DNA of 55,127 bases, taken from the NCBI RefSeq assembly GCF_944381005.1, contig NZ_CALWJM010000014.1, forward strand, positions 1-55,127, given 5' to 3'. The stretch comes from an uncultured Butyricicoccus sp. (lineage in GTDB: Bacteria > Bacillota > Clostridia > Oscillospirales > Butyricicoccaceae). Positions 32,441 through 41,662 of this stretch are shown in pieces; position 1 is the first letter of the stretch; the number at the start of each line of letters is the position of its first letter. The notes beneath the pieces are model-generated. The model saw nothing but the letters and a program-made list of their open reading frames with translations. It had not been told where the DNA came from and searched no databases. Position numbers and translations under genes: made by a program.

Positions 32441-33205
32441 TTAGGAATTTTGCGAAAAACGGCTGAGGAAAGATTGGGTGCGGGCGTTCTGAGAATTTCC
32501 GAACACCTGTTCTGGTGTACCTTCCTCCACAATGACCCCATCTGCCATAAAGATAACATGGTCAGCGACATCGCGGGCGAAAGCCATTTCATGTGTGACA
32601 ATCACCATCGTCATGTGTTCTTCGGCCAGTTCACGGATGACTTTGAGGATTTCGCCGGTCAGTTCGGGGTCAAGAGCCGAAGTTGGTTCATCGAAGAACA
32701 GGATACGAGGCTGCATGGCCAGTGCACGGGCAATCGCCACGCGCTGCTGTTGACCACCCGACAGTTCACACGGATAGGACGCTTCCTTAGATTCCAAGTT
32801 CATTTTGCGCAGCAGTTCGCGTGCGCGTTCAATGGCCTGTTCGCGTGAGATGCCGCGGATACGGATGGGCGCATCAATCAGGTTTTCCAGTACCGAGAAA
32901 TGGGGGAACAGGTTAAAGTTTTGGAATACCAGACCGACATTTAAGATAATATCGTGCAGCGTTTTTTTGTCAGCATATACAGCGCGTCCGTTTTCTGTCC
33001 ACATCATTTTTTCCCCGCAAACGGTGATGTTTCCGCGGTCGGCGGTTTCGAGCTGGGTCAGGCAGCGCAGAAAGGTCGATTTGCCCGAACCCGAAGGCCC
33101 GATGATGGAGACGACCTGCCCTTCGGAAACCTGCATGGAGATATCTTTGAGCACGCGCAGACTGCCAAAGGATTTTTCAATATGGTTGGCTTCGATAAGA
33201 TTCAT
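32441..33205 (-). CDS. Polar amino-acid ABC transporter, ATPase
   Basis: A 254-aa ATPase with Walker A GPSGSGKST, Q-loop VFQNFNLFPH, signature LSGGQQQRVAIARAL, Walker B ILFFDEPTSALDPE and the switch VTHEM. The pattern and TSALDPELTGE place it in the GlnQ/HisP group that energises uptake of polar amino acids. It is the last gene of the binding protein, permease, ATPase operon, 5 bp after the permease with an AAAGGAT ribosome site. Confidence 0.95.
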   Translation of the reverse strand: MNLIEANHIEKSFGSLRVLKDISMQVSEGQVVSIIGPSGSGKSTFLRCLTQLETADRGNITVCGEKMMWTENGRAVYADKKTLHDIILNVGLVFQNFNLFPHFSVLENLIDAPIRIRGISREQAIERARELLRKMNLESKEASYPCELSGGQQQRVAIARALAMQPRILFFDEPTSALDPELTGEILKVIRELAEEHMTMVIVTHEMAFARDVADHVIFMADGVIVEEGTPEQVFGNSQNARTQSFLSRFSQNS

Positions 33206-33210
33206 AGCAA

Positions 33211-33900
33211 TTATCCTTTATAATAGTTGAGCTTTTTTTCCAGCAGTTTGAACGCATATTCTACCACAGCGTTCAGGATGAGGAAGATAACGCCGGCAAT
33301 GACCAGCGGCAGGATACTGGAATTGGTGGTCATGAGTTTTTTTGCCGAATCAAACAACTGGGGCTGACCGATGACGTTGGCAAGCGCGGAATCCTTAATC
33401 AGCACCATAAATTCCGAACCGGTCGGGGGGATGACGCGCTTGACGACTTGGGGCAGGATGATATGGAAAAAGGTTTGTGTTTTGGTGTAGCCGAGCATTT
33501 TTGCGGCTTCATATTGACCATGTGGAATGGAGTCAATGCCCGAACGGAAAATTTCGCCGAAGTAGGCGGCATAGTTGATGCTAAACGCCAGAATGGTGGC
33601 GGTGAAGCGGTCCATGCCGACGTGGAATATGTAAGAGGGAGCATACATGACGAACATAAGCTGAAGCATGAGCGGGGTACCGCGCATGATGAGCTGATAG
33701 AACTGTACGACCCAAGAGATGGGACGGATACGGAAGCGGCCGATTGGAACGCCGAGATTGAGGTTACGGCCAAGCGCGACCAGAAAGCCGAGCGGAACCG
33801 ATAAGATGACCGTCCAAATGAATATTTTTAGGACGTCAACGGTTCCATCCAGCAGGACAGGCATCATGCCCGAAATTTTGTCCAATAAATCGAAAAACAT
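33211..33900 (-). CDS. Polar amino-acid ABC transporter, permease
   Basis: A 229-aa inner-membrane permease of the HisMQ/GlnP type. It has about five spans, the family segment QFYQLIMRGTPLMLQLMFVMY, and the ATPase-contact EAA loop GIDSIPHGQYEAAKMLGYTKTQTFFHIILPQ. It is translated just after the intercistronic terminator that follows the binding-protein gene, so it is probably expressed at a lower level. Confidence 0.94.
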   Translation of the reverse strand: MFFDLLDKISGMMPVLLDGTVDVLKIFIWTVILSVPLGFLVALGRNLNLGVPIGRFRIRPISWVVQFYQLIMRGTPLMLQLMFVMYAPSYIFHVGMDRFTATILAFSINYAAYFGEIFRSGIDSIPHGQYEAAKMLGYTKTQTFFHIILPQVVKRVIPPTGSEFMVLIKDSALANVIGQPQLFDSAKKLMTTNSSILPLVIAGVIFLILNAVVEYAFKLLEKKLNYYKG

Positions 33901-33983
33901 GGGTTCCTCCTGTGTTTTGGGGTGCAGAAATGCGAGTGGCTCTTTATTATATCATAGAAATCTGTCGAGCGGGGCGGTATCGC

Positions 33984-34020
33984 ACAAAAAGAGCGGATAA
34001 AATATCCGCTCTTTTTTGTG
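33984..34020 (-). terminator. Terminator between binding protein and permease
   Basis: On the - strand a hairpin with arms built from AAAAGAGCGGATA and TATCCGCTCTTTT follows the binding-protein stop by about 15 bp and ends in a TTTTT run. Placed inside the operon, it would act as a partial terminator, giving more binding protein than membrane parts. Confidence 0.8.
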
Positions 34021-34034
34021 CAGTTGAGACAAAA

Positions 34035-34931
34035 TCAGGCTGCATCGTCTGTATTTTCGGTTGCAGAAGGTGCTTCTACCGTGGTGATATCCGAGCCAAA
34101 CCACTTGGTCGAGATTTCAGCCAGTGTGCCATCTTCTTTCAGCTCGACCAGCGCATTGTTTACCGCATCGGTCAACTGTGTTTCACCTTTGCGGAAGCCG
34201 ATGACGTAGTTTTCGGCATACAGGAAGTCATCCATTACGCGCAGATTTTTGCCGCCGGTCTGAATGAGGTAGTTTGCAACGGTTTCATCCATCAAAGCTG
34301 CGTCAGACGCGCCGCTTTCGACGTCGAGCAGACAGGACATATTGTTATCCATGCCGACCATCGTGGTATTGTCCTTGAGCTTGGGTTCTGCATCATAGGC
34401 TTCCTGCGCGGTCGAGCCGGTTTGCAGGGCAATGTTCTTGCCACTCAGGTCGTCCATTGTCTGGTAGCTGGAGTCGGTGGGGACGACCAGAACCATATGA
34501 TTTTCCAGATAGGGGATGGACAAGCTCATCGCTTCGGCGCGGTCTTCTGACCAGGAAAGACCATTCCAGATGCAGTCAATGTTCTTGGTATCCAGTTCCA
34601 TCTGCTTGGAATCCCAGTTGATGGACTGGGTAACCAGTTCAACGCCCAACTTTTCGCACACCTTAGCAGCTACGTCGATATCAAAGCCGATGATGGTGCC
34701 CGACTCGTCCAAAAAGCCCATCGGGGGAAGCTGGTCATCCAGACCGAGAACCAATGTACCCTTATCCTGAATGTATGACAAAGAGGTGGTATCCTCGGTG
34801 GTGGACGAAGCGGTTTCGGATGAAGTATCTGTGTTTTCGCCGGATTGTGTGGTGGTGCCGCCGCAAGCGGTCAAGAGAGAAGCGGAAACAGCGCCTGCAC
34901 ACAGCAGCGCAAACAATTTTTTCTGATTCAT
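34035..34931 (-). CDS. Polar amino-acid ABC transporter, binding lipoprotein
   Basis: A 298-aa secreted lipoprotein. The signal ends in the lipobox LTAC with Cys23, followed by a Thr/Ser-rich linker and the type II binding fold: GTLVLGLDDQLPPMGFLDESG, IIGFDIDVAAKVCEKLGVE, NIDCIWNGLSWSEDRAE and AFRKGETQLTDAVNNAL-like C-terminus (GFRKGETQL). This is the solute-binding protein family 3 for amino acids such as glutamine, glutamate or arginine; the substrate cannot be told. Confidence 0.94.
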   Translation of the reverse strand: MNQKKLFALLCAGAVSASLLTACGGTTTQSGENTDTSSETASSTTEDTTSLSYIQDKGTLVLGLDDQLPPMGFLDESGTIIGFDIDVAAKVCEKLGVELVTQSINWDSKQMELDTKNIDCIWNGLSWSEDRAEAMSLSIPYLENHMVLVVPTDSSYQTMDDLSGKNIALQTGSTAQEAYDAEPKLKDNTTMVGMDNNMSCLLDVESGASDAALMDETVANYLIQTGGKNLRVMDDFLYAENYVIGFRKGETQLTDAVNNALVELKEDGTLAEISTKWFGSDITTVEAPSATENTDDAA

Positions 34932-35018
34932 GGGAAAATAGTCTCCTTTATGTTTAAAATCATCCCTTATAGAATGGGATTACAGGACATCAGCCGCAGT
35001 CCCGTAGATAGTGTTATT

Positions 35019-35047
35019 AGTCTACCACTTTAACATAGCAAAGTCAA
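35019..35047 (-). promoter_or_regulatory. Promoter of the amino-acid ABC transporter operon
   Basis: On the - strand, TTGACT (35047-35042), 17 bp, TAGACT (35024-35019), giving a leader of about 80 nt before the binding-protein ATG. Confidence 0.7.
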
Positions 35048-35113
35048 GAGGAAAATACCGCGTATTTTCCATCCAATGCGGACAAAAATCTTGCAATCGA
35101 GCGGGGCGGGCGC

Positions 35114-35143
35114 TTGATGGTAAGCGGAGAAGTGTGCTATACT
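35114..35143 (+). promoter_or_regulatory. Promoter of the YhaN-like ATPase gene
   Basis: TTGATG (35114-35119), 18 bp, TATACT (35138-35143), about 90 bp before the ATG. It is divergent from the transporter promoter, 66 bp away. Confidence 0.7.
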
Positions 35144-35230
35144 ATATATGATTATGCACAAAAGACTTATCGCAAGAGCGATGCAAAAATGGGATTCAAA
35201 TGAATCGAGCAAAAAGCGATGGAGTAAAAA

Positions 35231-37291
35231 ATGAAATTAAAATCACTGCAAGGTCATTTTGGGAATATGAATGGCCGAAAAATAGAATTTGCCGATGGAT
35301 TTTCCCATCTCGTCTTACCCAATGGCTGGGGAAAATCTACACTGTGCGCGTTTTTGCGGGTGATGCTGTACGGGTTGAACTTGTCGCGGCGCGACACACA
35401 ACAGATGCTTTCCGATAAATCCAAATATGTACCACAGGACGGGCACGCGATGTCCGGCCGGTTAGAGATTGAGTGGAACGGGCGGTTGGTCACCATCCTG
35501 CGCCAGACCGGAAAAGGCGGCCCGATGCAGGATTTTGACGCATTTTACACCGATACGGGTGAGAAATGCCGCTTGCTGACCGCCAAAAATTGCGGGCAGG
35601 TGCTGCTCGGCATGGGCGAGGATGCGTTTTTGTCCAGTATGATGGTAGATGGAGAGGATATGAACCGGCCGTCGGAGGAATTGCAGCAGTTGCTGCTTTC
35701 GATGGCACAGACCGGTGATGTCTCTGGTAGTACGGCACAGGCACTTTCCCAGCTTGACCGCTGGCGGCTGGACATTCAGGCCAATCGGGGAAAGGGAGAA
35801 CTGCCCGATGCCCAGCGTGAGCAGGCAGCACTGGAGGAGAAACTGGAGCGGCTGGAAAGCCTGTCACATGACATTGCAAAACAAAAAGAACAGTGCCGAG
35901 CACTAGAAAAACAGGCACAGCAGGCGCAAGATGCGTATGAAAGCGAATACCAATCCTATACTGAGCGCATGGCCGATGCAGATAGCCGCCGCCGTATTTT
36001 GTGCGAAGAGCGCCAGCAGCGTATCCATGAGATTAAAGACCGGATGCCGGATGAAGCACTGGTGCGGGAAGCGGGAGAAATCCTGTATGGGTATGAAGGT
36101 GCAGTGCGGCTGGAGCGAGAAAAGCGTGAGAGTATGCCTGTCATTGAAACCCGCCGCCGTCAGGCGGTCGAGCGCATGGAAAAGGCACAACTTGAACGTG
36201 AAATAGAGGTAAATCGCGTCACACGCCCCAAGATTCGCTGGATTGCAGGTATCTTTGCGCTGATATTTGGCCTGTTGGCGGCTGCTACCGGTGTGTTGCA
36301 AGTCGAATGGTTTCCGGGCATGGCAGAGGTTGCAGGGGTGTCGGGTTCGAGTAAACTGCCGATTATCCTGTCTATTTTGGCAATCGTATGTTTACTATTG
36401 ACCTTTCTGGGCAGCGTACAAAAACCGCCCGCACCGTTGCCTGACATGGAGGAAAAGAAAAAGCAACTAGAATTGGAATATCAGCGCTTGTTGAATGAAC
36501 AACAAATGGCGGCCTCTGTTTTGATGGATGAACGTGACCGCGTGATAGAAGCCGGTCGCAAACTGTCCGCAAAGGTAAGCAATGTCGAAGACGCAGCCGA
36601 GGTCATTCGGTCGTCACTGGCAGATTTACAGTTGATTCGCCGTGAACAGAGTGCGTGGGGCGATGCCGTGTTGGAGATGCAGCGCGGCGAAGAGGAGCAG
36701 GACGAACAAGAACAGCTTGATATCTTACATGCCAAACAGTCGGAAGCACGCCGCAAGGCCGACGCAGCCAAAGAACAGCTTTTGCGGTTGCAGGGGCAGG
36801 CGGATGCGATTGGCACACCCGAACAGGTGCGCGCACAGTTGTCGGTTTGTCGGGAACGAGTTGGCAAACTGCAAAAGCAGTATCAGGCAGTCAAACATGC
36901 GCGTGATATTGTGGCGCAGGAAAATGCAGGGTTGCAAGCGCGGGTTTCGCCGCAGATTACCAAGCTGGCGCAGTCCTATTTGGCCTATCTGACCGCCGAC
37001 AATTATCAGGAGATTCGGTTGGATGACCGCTTCCGCGCGCGAACGGCAGGGGCAGACGGGCAGCTATTGGGAGAATTGCAGCTTTCTTCGGGCGCACGCG
37101 ACCAATTGTACTTAGCATTGCGGCTGGCGATTTGTGAAACGTTAGTGGGTGCCAAGGAAGCACCACTGATTTTGGATGACCCGTTTTTGACCTCGGACGA
37201 TGCCAGGACCGAGCGGGGTGTGGCATTGCTCAAGGAACTGGGGCGCAAACGGCAGGTTGTTCTGCTTACTTGCCGACAGAATGGAACATAA
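35231..37291 (+). CDS. SMC/Rad50-like AAA ATPase with membrane hairpin (YhaN type)
   Basis: A 686-aa protein. The N-terminal ATPase half has LPNGWGKSTL (residues 29-38), where the usual first P-loop Gly is Leu. A coiled coil spans about 185-330, two membrane segments follow at about 337-357 and 378-398, and a second coiled coil runs to about 610. The C-terminus has the signature LSSGARDQLYLALRLAI and Walker B PLILDDPFL. It resembles YhaN-type proteins, which in other genomes pair with a SbcD-like nuclease, absent here. DNA repair or envelope-linked DNA handling is plausible; function not established. Confidence 0.85.
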   Translation: MKLKSLQGHFGNMNGRKIEFADGFSHLVLPNGWGKSTLCAFLRVMLYGLNLSRRDTQQMLSDKSKYVPQDGHAMSGRLEIEWNGRLVTILRQTGKGGPMQDFDAFYTDTGEKCRLLTAKNCGQVLLGMGEDAFLSSMMVDGEDMNRPSEELQQLLLSMAQTGDVSGSTAQALSQLDRWRLDIQANRGKGELPDAQREQAALEEKLERLESLSHDIAKQKEQCRALEKQAQQAQDAYESEYQSYTERMADADSRRRILCEERQQRIHEIKDRMPDEALVREAGEILYGYEGAVRLEREKRESMPVIETRRRQAVERMEKAQLEREIEVNRVTRPKIRWIAGIFALIFGLLAAATGVLQVEWFPGMAEVAGVSGSSKLPIILSILAIVCLLLTFLGSVQKPPAPLPDMEEKKKQLELEYQRLLNEQQMAASVLMDERDRVIEAGRKLSAKVSNVEDAAEVIRSSLADLQLIRREQSAWGDAVLEMQRGEEEQDEQEQLDILHAKQSEARRKADAAKEQLLRLQGQADAIGTPEQVRAQLSVCRERVGKLQKQYQAVKHARDIVAQENAGLQARVSPQITKLAQSYLAYLTADNYQEIRLDDRFRARTAGADGQLLGELQLSSGARDQLYLALRLAICETLVGAKEAPLILDDPFLTSDDARTERGVALLKELGRKRQVVLLTCRQNGT

Positions 37292-37306
37292 GCGGCAAAA
37301 AGAGGG

Positions 37307-37344
37307 AGAAGCACACGAAATTTCGTGTGCTTCTGTGTTTTTAT
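37307..37344 (+). terminator. Terminator of the YhaN-like gene
   Basis: 14-bp perfect arms (AGAAGCACACGAAA / TTTCGTGTGCTTCT, 37307-37334) followed by GTGTTTTTAT. It lies 15 bp after the ATPase stop. Confidence 0.85.
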
Positions 37345-37368
37345 GGAGAGAAAACGGGCAGAATAAAA

Positions 37369-37397
37369 GAGCAGGGAAGCAAATTGCTTCCCTGCTC
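37369..37397 (-). terminator. Terminator of the RNase Y gene
   Basis: 12-bp perfect arms (GAGCAGGGAAGC / GCTTCCCTGCTC) with a 5-nt loop; on the - strand followed by TTTTATTC. It lies 35 bp after the RNase Y stop. Confidence 0.8.
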
Positions 37398-37432
37398 GGC
37401 GGTGTTGTCGGATTAAAAAAATTATTTTTTGA

Positions 37433-38974
37433 TTATTTTGCGTAATCAACTGCGCGAGTCTCTCGAATCATGTTGATTTTGATTTGACCCGGGTAGTCAA
37501 GCTCGTCCTCGATATGTTTTGCAATATCGCGGGCAAGCAGCACCATGCTGTCATCCGAAACTTCGTCGGGCTTGACAATAATGCGAATCTCGCGTCCTGC
37601 CTGGATTGCATACGAACTAGAAACACCGGGCGTCGTATTTGCAATATTCTCCAGTTTTTCCAAACGCTTGATATAGTTTTCCAGATTTTCACGGCGAGCA
37701 CCCGGACGTGCAGCAGAAATGGCATCCGCAGCCTGAACCAAGCAGGCGATGACGGTCTGCGGTTCAACATCACCGTGGTGAGCGGCAATTGCGTGTATAA
37801 TCTGGGGATTTTCCTTGTATTTTTTCGCCAAATCTACACCGATGCTGACATGGGAGCCTTCGACCTCGTGGTCAACGGCTTTGCCGATATCATGCAGGAG
37901 ACCGGCTCTGCGAGCGGGCACGGGGTCAAGACCAAGCTCGGACGCCAGAATACCGGCGACATGCGCGACTTCGATAGAGTGCAGCAAGACGTTCTGGCCA
38001 TAGCTGGTGCGATAGCGCAGACGGCCGAGGAGCTTGACAAGCTCAGGGTGTAAACCGTGAATACCGGTTTCAAACGTGGCGCGTTCGCCCTCGCTTTTGA
38101 TGATTTGTTCGATTTCGCGTCGAGATTTTTCCACCATTTCCTCGATGCGGGAAGGGTGGATACGTCCATCCGCGATGAGTTTTTCGAGTGCCATGCGCGC
38201 GACTTCGCGGCGCACGGGGTCGAAAGAAGACAAGGTAATCGCTTCCGGTGTGTCATCAATAATGAGGTCAACACCGGTAAGGGTTTCAAGGGTACGAATA
38301 TTTCGACCTTCACGGCCGATGATACGGCCTTTCATTTCATCGTTGGGCAGCGGTACAACCGAAACGGTTGCTTCGGCAACGTGGTCGGCGGCACAACGCT
38401 GGATTGCAATGGAAATCAGCTCACGGGCGGTTGATTCGGCCTCGTCTTTCATGCGCTGATTGATTTCGCGCAGCTTGACGGCGGCATCGTGCTGAGCCTC
38501 CTGTTCGATGGAGGAAACCAGATAATCTTTTGCTTCCTCGCGGGTCAAGCCGGAAATACGTTCCAATGCGGCAATCTGCTCATTTTTGAGCTGGTCGCAC
38601 GATTCTTGAGTTTTCTGAACCTGCGCAAGTTTGCGGTTCAGCTCTTCATTTTTTTGTTCAAGCGCATCGGTTTTGCGGTCAAGCGCTTCTTCCTTCTGTG
38701 TCAGGCGGCGCTCCAATTTTTGAGTCTCGTTGCGGCGCTCCTTGATTTCACGTTCAGCTTCGGTACGGTTTTTGTGAATTTCGTCCTTGGCTTCCAGAAT
38801 CGCCTCGCGTTTTTTGGTTTCGCCAGCCTTAATGGCATCGTTAATGATGCGGGTGGCTTCTTGTTCGGCACTGCCGATTTCTTTTTCGGCTACCTTTTTT
38901 CGATACAGGCAGCCAACGAATACACCGATAATCAATCCGACAACACCAACAATCAGAGTGATTATGGTATTCAT
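37433..38974 (-). CDS. rny: Ribonuclease Y
   Basis: A 513-aa membrane-anchored endoribonuclease that starts mRNA decay. Start chosen at the ATG at 38974 ([17 protein letters not shown]), the usual N-terminal membrane anchor, with GGAGGTG upstream. A long coiled coil follows (about 30-190), then a KH domain ([12 protein letters not shown]) and an HD domain ([32 protein letters not shown]). Length is close to the usual 520. Codons upstream of 38974 are in frame but carry a non-standard leader and lie across the promoter-proximal UTR. Confidence 0.96.
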   Translation of the reverse strand: MNTIITLIVGVVGLIIGVFVGCLYRKKVAEKEIGSAEQEATRIINDAIKAGETKKREAILEAKDEIHKNRTEAEREIKERRNETQKLERRLTQKEEALDRKTDALEQKNEELNRKLAQVQKTQESCDQLKNEQIAALERISGLTREEAKDYLVSSIEQEAQHDAAVKLREINQRMKDEAESTARELISIAIQRCAADHVAEATVSVVPLPNDEMKGRIIGREGRNIRTLETLTGVDLIIDDTPEAITLSSFDPVRREVARMALEKLIADGRIHPSRIEEMVEKSRREIEQIIKSEGERATFETGIHGLHPELVKLLGRLRYRTSYGQNVLLHSIEVAHVAGILASELGLDPVPARRAGLLHDIGKAVDHEVEGSHVSIGVDLAKKYKENPQIIHAIAAHHGDVEPQTVIACLVQAADAISAARPGARRENLENYIKRLEKLENIANTTPGVSSSYAIQAGREIRIIVKPDEVSDDSMVLLARDIAKHIEDELDYPGQIKINMIRETRAVDYAK

Positions 38975-39089
38975 GTTTTCTGTCAAACACCTCCAGGAAA
39001 TTTTTTGGAAATCTGCAAAGCAATAATAACCCACCATAAGTTTCATGGCCTGGGCGCCGATGAATATTACAAAAGGTATTACCACAAAT

Positions 39090-39118
39090 ATTGTATAGCC
39101 TTTTGTCTTTCCTGTCAA
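39090..39118 (-). promoter_or_regulatory. Promoter of rny
   Basis: On the - strand, consensus TTGACA (39118-39113), 17 bp, TACAAT (39095-39090). It gives a leader of roughly 110 nt before the RNase Y start. Confidence 0.8.
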
Positions 39119-39188
39119 GGAGCAGGCACGATTTTGGTGTATCTTTCATACACCCTGACAAACACGCGCCCGAAGGCCGAACGGGTAC

Positions 39189-39218
39189 TTGTGGAGCATG
39201 GGGAAGATGTAGTATAAT
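39189..39218 (+). promoter_or_regulatory. Promoter of the pgeF operon
   Basis: TTGTGG (39189-39194), 18 bp, perfect TATAAT (39213-39218), about 100 bp before the pgeF start. It is arranged divergently from the rny promoter. Confidence 0.7.
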
Positions 39219-39317
39219 AAAGAGGTTAAACAGTCGAATGGATTGAAAAAATGGGCGTACAGATGCAAAGTGCGCAGTAAATAGAATTTCCAGATGGAAT
39301 AATATGGAGGAACCCTT

Positions 39318-40115
39318 ATGCACGATTCCATACGCCGCAGACAATGCGGCGATTTGGTATATTATACTTGTGACCGCTTGCCGGTGCGGCATGCCTTTAC
39401 CACCAAACGAGGCGGAGTCAGTCAAGGTGACTGTGAAAGCCTGAATTTTGGTTTTCAGCGCGGCGACAAGCCGGAAAACGTCCGGCGTAATTATGAAATA
39501 TTGGCAGATACGCTGCAAATACCGTTTGGCCGTATGACCTTGACCCAACAGGTGCATGAAAGCCGGGTATCGGTTGTGGAAGAATCCGCGGTTGGAACTG
39601 GTTTGCATCAGCCAATGGATTGGCGGTCGGATGCACTGGTAACCGCTCTGCCAAATACACCGCTGGCAGGCTTTTATGCCGATTGTGTTGTAACTTTATT
39701 TTGTGATGTAAAGGCTGGTGTATGTGCGGTCTGCCATGCCGGATGGCGGGGAACTGCACAGGAGATTGCCGCCAAGACCGTGGATAAAATGGCCGAATTG
39801 GGTGCATCGCGGCAGTCGATTGTGGCAGTGATAGGCCCGTCTATCTGCTGTGACTGCTTTGAAACCGATGCCGATGTGCCGCAAGCCATGTATGCACAGA
39901 TGGGCGACCGGGTTGCCCCGTTTATTCAAACACGCGGCGCAAAGTATCATGTGGACTTGCAGGGTATTCAGCAAATGACCTTGCGTTATGCTGGATTGCA
40001 AGAAGAAAATATCATTAACAGTGGTCTGTGTACAAAGTGCATGTCCGATGTATTTTGGTCACATCGGGCAACAAATGGGCATCGCGGCGTACAGGCGGGG
40101 GTGATTTGCCTGTGA
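39318..40115 (+). CDS. pgeF: Polyphenol oxidase / purine nucleosidase family protein (YfiH, PgeF)
   Basis: A 265-aa protein behind ATGGAGGAACC. The family core is visible: FTTKRGGVSQGDCESLNFG, LTQQVHES with the metal His, FYADCVVTLFCD, CAVCHAGWRGTAQEI and IGPSICCDCFETDADV. YfiH/PgeF proteins act on nucleosides and edit peptidoglycan precursors in other bacteria. The stop overlaps the GTG start of the lipoprotein gene. Confidence 0.92.
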   Translation: MHDSIRRRQCGDLVYYTCDRLPVRHAFTTKRGGVSQGDCESLNFGFQRGDKPENVRRNYEILADTLQIPFGRMTLTQQVHESRVSVVEESAVGTGLHQPMDWRSDALVTALPNTPLAGFYADCVVTLFCDVKAGVCAVCHAGWRGTAQEIAAKTVDKMAELGASRQSIVAVIGPSICCDCFETDADVPQAMYAQMGDRVAPFIQTRGAKYHVDLQGIQQMTLRYAGLQEENIINSGLCTKCMSDVFWSHRATNGHRGVQAGVICL

Positions 40116-41662
40116 GAACGAGCAAGATTGCGCGTGTGGCAGCCTGTGCGCTAGCGTTGTCCCTGCTATGTGGATGCACGCTGACCGAGCGGTTAGACGA
40201 GAACAGCCCGTCATTGACCCAATTGGTCAACGAAAGCCAGCGGCAGCCGGGTGAGGTCTCTCTGGCTTACTATACCGCGGAAAAGGTCAACCCGATTACA
40301 TCGGTTTCTACGCTCAATCGCGTCGTATGTGAAGCACTGTATGAAGGTGTGTTTTGTTTGAATGATTCCTTTGAGCCAGAACCGGTTTTGTGTGAAAGTT
40401 ATGAGATGGAAGGGACACGCTGCACACTGGTGCTCAAGCAGGGCTTGAAGTTTTCCGATGGGTCGGACGTGACAGCGGAAGATGTCGTATATAGTTATCG
40501 GTTGGCAAAGTCTACCAGTACGTCACCATATTATACACGAGCTTCTTACATGTCCTCGATTCGCGCAGTTGATAATCGCACCATTCAAATTGACCTGACC
40601 GCGGCAAACAGTCGTTTTTTCAGCCTACTGGACATTCCTATTTTTAAGAAAGGGAGTGAGGGCAGCGATTTTGCGATTGGAACCGGGCCATTTGCCGCCG
40701 CCAAAACCGATAATGAATATAAATTGATGCCCAACGAATATTGGCACGAAGGAAAGGTTACAACAGTAGCGTCGATTGGTCTGGTGGGTACAGTGCGTGA
40801 AGATGCGGTCGTCAGTAGTTTTTCGACTGGTGACATTTCGGTGACGCGCGCCGAGCGTATCAGCGACGACCCAGCGACGATTAAGGGTGCGGTGGATGTT
40901 TACCAGACCCCGACAACCGAACTGCACTATTTAGGTGTGCGCATGTCTCATCCACTGCTGGGCAATGAGAATTTCCGCAAGGCGTTAAGTTTGGCGATTG
41001 ACCGCACGATGATTTGCAAATCTTCCTTGCAAACCTTTGCCGACCCGGCAGTGGTTCCGGTCAATCCACAGCCGGAGATGGTGCAGGAAAGCCGGTTATC
41101 TGGCGCATTGGAGCAGGCAAACAGCTATTTAGCACAGATGGGGATTCAGGATATCAATGGTGATGGACGGGTGGAAACCAGTTCGGGACAAACCATTAGC
41201 CTGACCTTGTTGTGCAATTCGGAAAATAGCTTTAAAAATAACGTATGTAGTCAACTGGTGACCGCATTCGGACAGCTCGGCATACAGCTCAATGTAAACA
41301 GTGTGCCGTTTGAACAGTATCAACAGGCGCTCAACAGCGGTATGTTTGATTTGTACTATGGAGATGTTTTGCTTTCTCCTGATTTTGACTTGCGTGCGCT
41401 GCTCATGTCGGGCGGCTCGCTCAATTATGGACGCATCACCGATGCAACGTTGGACAGTAAGATTATGTCCATGCGGACTGCGGGAACAGCCGAGCGAGAG
41501 CAGGCAGAAGATGCTTTTTATGAATATTTTCTGGGGCAGATGCCCATTTTGCCGCTGGCATTTGAACGCAATCAGGTGATTGTACGAAGCGGATTATTAA
41601 CAGGTTTTAATCCGCGTCCCTATAATCTATTTTGGTCGCCTGAGGAATGGAGGCTTGGATGA
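40112..41662 (+). CDS. Peptide/nickel-type ABC solute-binding lipoprotein (family 5)
   Basis: A 516-aa lipoprotein with GTG start at 40112 behind GCGGGGG; an in-frame reading from 40028 runs back into pgeF. The signal ends LLCGC with the lipid-modified Cys22. The binding fold has ITSVSTLNRVVCEALYEGVF, LKQGLKFSDGSDVTAEDVVYS, and LSLAIDRTMICKS. It matches SBP family 5 (oligopeptide and similar). No permease or ATPase is adjacent, so it is either a stand-alone receptor or shares a transporter elsewhere. Confidence 0.9.
   Translation: MRTSKIARVAACALALSLLCGCTLTERLDENSPSLTQLVNESQRQPGEVSLAYYTAEKVNPITSVSTLNRVVCEALYEGVFCLNDSFEPEPVLCESYEMEGTRCTLVLKQGLKFSDGSDVTAEDVVYSYRLAKSTSTSPYYTRASYMSSIRAVDNRTIQIDLTAANSRFFSLLDIPIFKKGSEGSDFAIGTGPFAAAKTDNEYKLMPNEYWHEGKVTTVASIGLVGTVREDAVVSSFSTGDISVTRAERISDDPATIKGAVDVYQTPTTELHYLGVRMSHPLLGNENFRKALSLAIDRTMICKSSLQTFADPAVVPVNPQPEMVQESRLSGALEQANSYLAQMGIQDINGDGRVETSSGQTISLTLLCNSENSFKNNVCSQLVTAFGQLGIQLNVNSVPFEQYQQALNSGMFDLYYGDVLLSPDFDLRALLMSGGSLNYGRITDATLDSKIMSMRTAGTAEREQAEDAFYEYFLGQMPILPLAFERNQVIVRSGLLTGFNPRPYNLFWSPEEWRLG

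Noticed and set aside
38975..39118. Longer RNase Y with 48 extra N-terminal residues
   Set aside because: The ATG at 38974 gives the standard membrane anchor and has a ribosome site; the upstream codons cover the leader and reach the promoter.
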